This document shows, piece by piece, positions 61,786-64,000 of a stretch of DNA of 64,000 bases (positions within the stretch are counted from its first letter, which is position 1; every line of letters begins with the position of its first letter). Made by a program: the position numbers and the translations under genes. The notes below the pieces were generated by a model. That model had not been told where the DNA came from and ran no database searches. It worked only from the letters and a program-made list of their open reading frames with translations. The stretch covers positions 46,550 through 110,549 of the forward strand of contig NZ_WQKZ01000009.1 of assembly GCF_009755225.1 (NCBI RefSeq). Direction: 5' to 3'. The stretch is from Hymenobacter ginkgonis (lineage in GTDB: Bacteria > Bacteroidota > Bacteroidia > Cytophagales > Hymenobacteraceae).

Positions 61786-62244
61786 ATGAATATCTCCGAA
61801 ATGAAGCAGTCCCTGGCGGGGCTGGAGGCCGTGAATTTTCGCCTGCCCTCGGGCGAATACCTACCCGCGCACTTCCACGTCACGGAAGTCGGTTTGGTGA
61901 GCAAGCATTTCATCGACTGTGGCGGCGTGGAGCGGAAGGAAACCGTAGCCAACTTTCAACTCTGGGAAGCTGGCGACTACGACCACCGCCTGGCCCCGCA
62001 AAAATTTCTGCACATCCTGAACCTGTCGGAGAAGATTCTAGGCAGCGAGGATTTGCCCATTGAGGTTGAATATCAACAAGCCACTATCGGCAAGTTTGGC
62101 CTTGACTTCGACGGTATCGACTTCATGCTGACGCCCAAACAGACCGCTTGCCTAGCCCAAGACGCCTGTGGCATCCCCAACGCTGCCTTTGCCTTGCCCC
62201 AGCTGCAATCGGCGTGCTGCACGCCGGGCGGCGGGTGCTGCTAA
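61786..62244 (+). CDS. DUF6428 family protein
   Basis: The product has 152 residues. The start LEAVNFRLPSGEYLPAHFHV, HFIDCGGVERKETVANFQLW and the Cys-rich end (QSACCTPGGGCC) match DUF6428, which is regularly found next to arsR. The C-terminal cysteines may bind arsenic. Function unknown. It lies 28 nt after arsR. Confidence 0.78.
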   Translation: MNISEMKQSLAGLEAVNFRLPSGEYLPAHFHVTEVGLVSKHFIDCGGVERKETVANFQLWEAGDYDHRLAPQKFLHILNLSEKILGSEDLPIEVEYQQATIGKFGLDFDGIDFMLTPKQTACLAQDACGIPNAAFALPQLQSACCTPGGGCC

Positions 62245-62313
62245 GGCCTCCCACGGCGCAGCCCCTCGGGTTGCGCCGTTTTGCTTTCTATCCCCTCTGC
62301 TTAATTATTTTCG

Positions 62314-63087
62314 ATGACAATTGCCTTCTTTTCCGACGTGCACGGCAACCTGCCGGCCCTGCAAGCGGTGCTGGCTGACCTGGACCAGCGCCGGCCGGAC
62401 ATGGTGTTTTGCCTGGGCGACCTGGTGGGCTATGCGCCCTGGCCCAATGAAGTGGTGAACGAGGTGCGGCGGCGGGGCATCCCTACGCTGGCCGGCAACT
62501 ACGACCAGGGCATTGGCCTGGCCAGCTCCGATTGCGGCTGCGCTTACCAGACGGACATTGATAAGAGCCTGGGCGCGCAAAGCATCGCTTATACGAACTC
62601 GGTCGTGGGCGACGACGAGCGGCGCTACCTGCGCCTGCTGCCCAAGCACATGCGCCTGGATTTTCAGGACGAGCCCTGCACGCTCAGCCTGCTCATGGTC
62701 CACGGCTCGCCGCGCCGCATCAACCAGTATTTGTTCGAAGACTTCCCGGAAGGCAGCTTTGCGCGCCTGCTGGAAGGGGCCGGGGCTGATATTCTGCTCT
62801 TCGGGCACACCCACAAGCCCTACCACCGGGCCATTCCCTACCAGCACGAGGGCAAAACCCGTTACCGGCACGCGCTCAATATCGGCTCCGTGGGCAAGCC
62901 CAAGGATGGTGACGCCCGCGCCGCCTACCTGCTGCTGCACCTCGACCAGCATACTACCCTTACCGACGCTAGCAGCCTACGCTCGGAGTTCGTGCGGGTG
63001 ACCTACGATGTGGAGCAAGCCGCGCAAGCGGTCGAAGCCTCGCCGCTACCCAACGAGTACGCCGACATGCTGCGCAAGGCCTACTAG
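62314..63087 (+). CDS. Calcineurin-type metallophosphoesterase
   Basis: The product has 257 residues. The metal-binding motifs are FFSDVHGNLPAL (D-x-H), LGDLVGYAPWPNEVV, GNYDQG, MVHGSP and FGHTHKP. The substrate is unknown. Between DUF6428 and a drug/metabolite transporter in an arsenic operon it may act on a phosphorylated intermediate; this is speculation. Confidence 0.85.
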   Translation: MTIAFFSDVHGNLPALQAVLADLDQRRPDMVFCLGDLVGYAPWPNEVVNEVRRRGIPTLAGNYDQGIGLASSDCGCAYQTDIDKSLGAQSIAYTNSVVGDDERRYLRLLPKHMRLDFQDEPCTLSLLMVHGSPRRINQYLFEDFPEGSFARLLEGAGADILLFGHTHKPYHRAIPYQHEGKTRYRHALNIGSVGKPKDGDARAAYLLLHLDQHTTLTDASSLRSEFVRVTYDVEQAAQAVEASPLPNEYADMLRKAY

Positions 63088-63095
63088 CCTGCTCC

Positions 63096-63539
63096 ATGAA
63101 AGTCTTTTCGTTGCTGGTGCTCGTGCTCGCAGGAGCGGCCCTGACTACGCAATCCGTGGTAAACAGCCAATTGCGCGGTGCCCTGCACGGCGTGACGTGG
63201 GCAGTGCTCACTTCCTATCTGGTGGGGAGCCTGGCGGCGGCAGCCGTGCTGGTGGCTGGCCAGGAACCCATGCCGAGCCTGGCCACCTTCGGCGCGCTGA
63301 AGTGGTATCAGTGGACCGGGGGCGCCCTGGGCATGGTCTACCTGGCGGCCATCACCTTCTCGCTGCAACGGGTCGGCGCGGCTAGTCTCTTCGCCCTAGT
63401 CGTGACCGGACAGTTGCTCACGGCCCTGTGTTACGACCAGTTTGGCCTGCTGGGTCTGCCCCGCAGCAGCTTCTCCCTGACCAAGCTGGTCGGCGTCGTC
63501 CTGCTAGCAGCCGGAGCTTATCTACTCAACCGCAAATGA
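63096..63539 (+). CDS. YdcZ-type DMT transporter subunit
   Basis: The product has 147 residues and four to five hydrophobic helices (VFSLLVLVLAGAALTTQSVV, ...TWAVLTSYLVGSLAAAAVLV, LGMVYLAAITFSL, LVGVVLLAAGAYLLNRK). The pattern and length match the short YdcZ/DUF606 drug/metabolite transporters that work as dimers. Substrate unknown; it starts 8 nt after the phosphoesterase stop. Confidence 0.8.
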   Translation: MKVFSLLVLVLAGAALTTQSVVNSQLRGALHGVTWAVLTSYLVGSLAAAAVLVAGQEPMPSLATFGALKWYQWTGGALGMVYLAAITFSLQRVGAASLFALVVTGQLLTALCYDQFGLLGLPRSSFSLTKLVGVVLLAAGAYLLNRK

Positions 63540-63566
63540 TTAGCCGCTTCACCTGCCTTTTTTATT

Positions 63567-64000
63567 ATGAAAATAGCTTCTCTTACCCCTGCCCACTGGC
63601 CAGCCGTACGGGCCATCTACGAGGCCGGCATCGCGACAGGCAATGCCACCTTTGAAACCCAAGCCCCGATGTGGGAAGCCTGGGATAAGGGTCACCTGGC
63701 GCATAGTCGCCTAGTAGCGCTGGCCGCTGACGGGACCGTGCTGGGGTGGGCGGCGCTCTCGCCTGTTTCGGGCCGCTGCGTGTACGGCGGTGTGGCTGAA
63801 ATCAGTGTGTACATCGCCGCCGAGGCGCGGGGGCAAGGTGTGGGGCGGCAGCTCCTCCAGGCGTTGATTCAGGAATCCGAAGCCAATGGCATCTGGACGC
63901 TGCAAGCCGGCACCTTCGAGGAAAATGCGGCCAGCATTGGCCTGCATACCCAAGTGGGGTTCCGCGTCATCGGGCACCGCGAACGCATCGGCCAGCACCA
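63567..64000 (+). CDS. GNAT acetyltransferase, ArsN-like (partial, runs off the window)
   Basis: ATG 63567 (MKIASLTPAHWPAVRAIYEA) opens a GNAT fold: GIATGNATFETQAPMWEAWD, then ISVYIAAEARGQGVGRQLLQ (the acetyl-CoA loop RGQGVG). It matches the phosphinothricin/arsinothricin N-acetyltransferase group, and ArsN enzymes occur in ars operons. The C-terminus lies beyond the window. Confidence 0.78.
   Translation, partial: MKIASLTPAHWPAVRAIYEAGIATGNATFETQAPMWEAWDKGHLAHSRLVALAADGTVLGWAALSPVSGRCVYGGVAEISVYIAAEARGQGVGRQLLQALIQESEANGIWTLQAGTFEENAASIGLHTQVGFRVIGHRERIGQH

Noticed and set aside
1..64000. tRNA or rRNA genes
   Set aside because: I saw no cloverleaf with a TTCRANNC arm and no rRNA-like sequence while reading; a tRNAscan run would settle it.

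Overview
The window looks like part of a conjugative plasmid (or plasmid-like integrated element) from a GC-rich member of the Bacteroidota, most likely Hymenobacter or a close Cytophagales relative. The reasons are: (i) the transfer genes are of the Bacteroidetes conjugative-transposon type (DUF4134/TraE, DUF4133/TraF, TraG, TraJ, TraK, TraM, TraN); (ii) several promoters carry the Bacteroidota -7 element TAnnTTTG; (iii) many genes belong to families typical of this group (DUF6660, DUF3408, DUF3945, DUF4396, DUF6428). The genus is an inference from recognition; no search was run.

Layout. 1-1580 is gene debris: a hipBA toxin-antitoxin remnant, a DUF2892 remnant and a truncated PAS protein. 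1648-2662 is an HTH/PIN toxin-antitoxin pair. 2839-12626 is a plus-strand Zn/Cd/Co resistance operon (DUF6660, CzcA fused to a TolC-type channel, CzcB, NicO-like protein, P-type ATPase, ZIP). 13138-14193 is an Abi_2 gene behind a palindromic promoter and a structured leader RNA. 14449-15440 is a tyrosine recombinase followed by a possible crossover site. 15504-18344 is an AT-rich two-gene Lamassu-like defence operon (DUF4297 nuclease plus SMC-like ATPase), with a JAMM-domain gene beside it. 19356-21214 is umuDC.

21381-29343 (minus strand) is the mobilisation region: TOPRIM protein, DUF3945 protein, XRE regulator, VirD4-type coupling protein, relaxase and accessory protein, with oriT-like inverted repeats at 29371-29439. 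A 42-bp palindrome and a cluster of TGTACA boxes precede a divergent plus-strand parA-tra operon (29953-41197). 42110-45999 is the replication region: a Rep_3 initiator and two unrelated iteron arrays. 46171-48801 holds a ParB-like protein and ArdC antirestriction protein.

The right end is cargo. It has copper genes (DUF4396, two double-DUF305 proteins, cupredoxin, CopA, and an AraC regulator fused to a metal-binding domain). These are interleaved with three orphan nuclease-like genes and a DUF4238 gene. An arsenic-type operon (arsR, DUF6428, phosphoesterase, YdcZ-type transporter, arsN) runs off the window end. A 12-bp motif shared by three copper promoters is the likely target of the AraC regulator.

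The most interesting signals are the Abi gene with its leader RNA, the Lamassu-like pair on a plasmid, the dual iteron arrays, the copper regulon motif, the TGTACA control region and the orphan nuclease genes.
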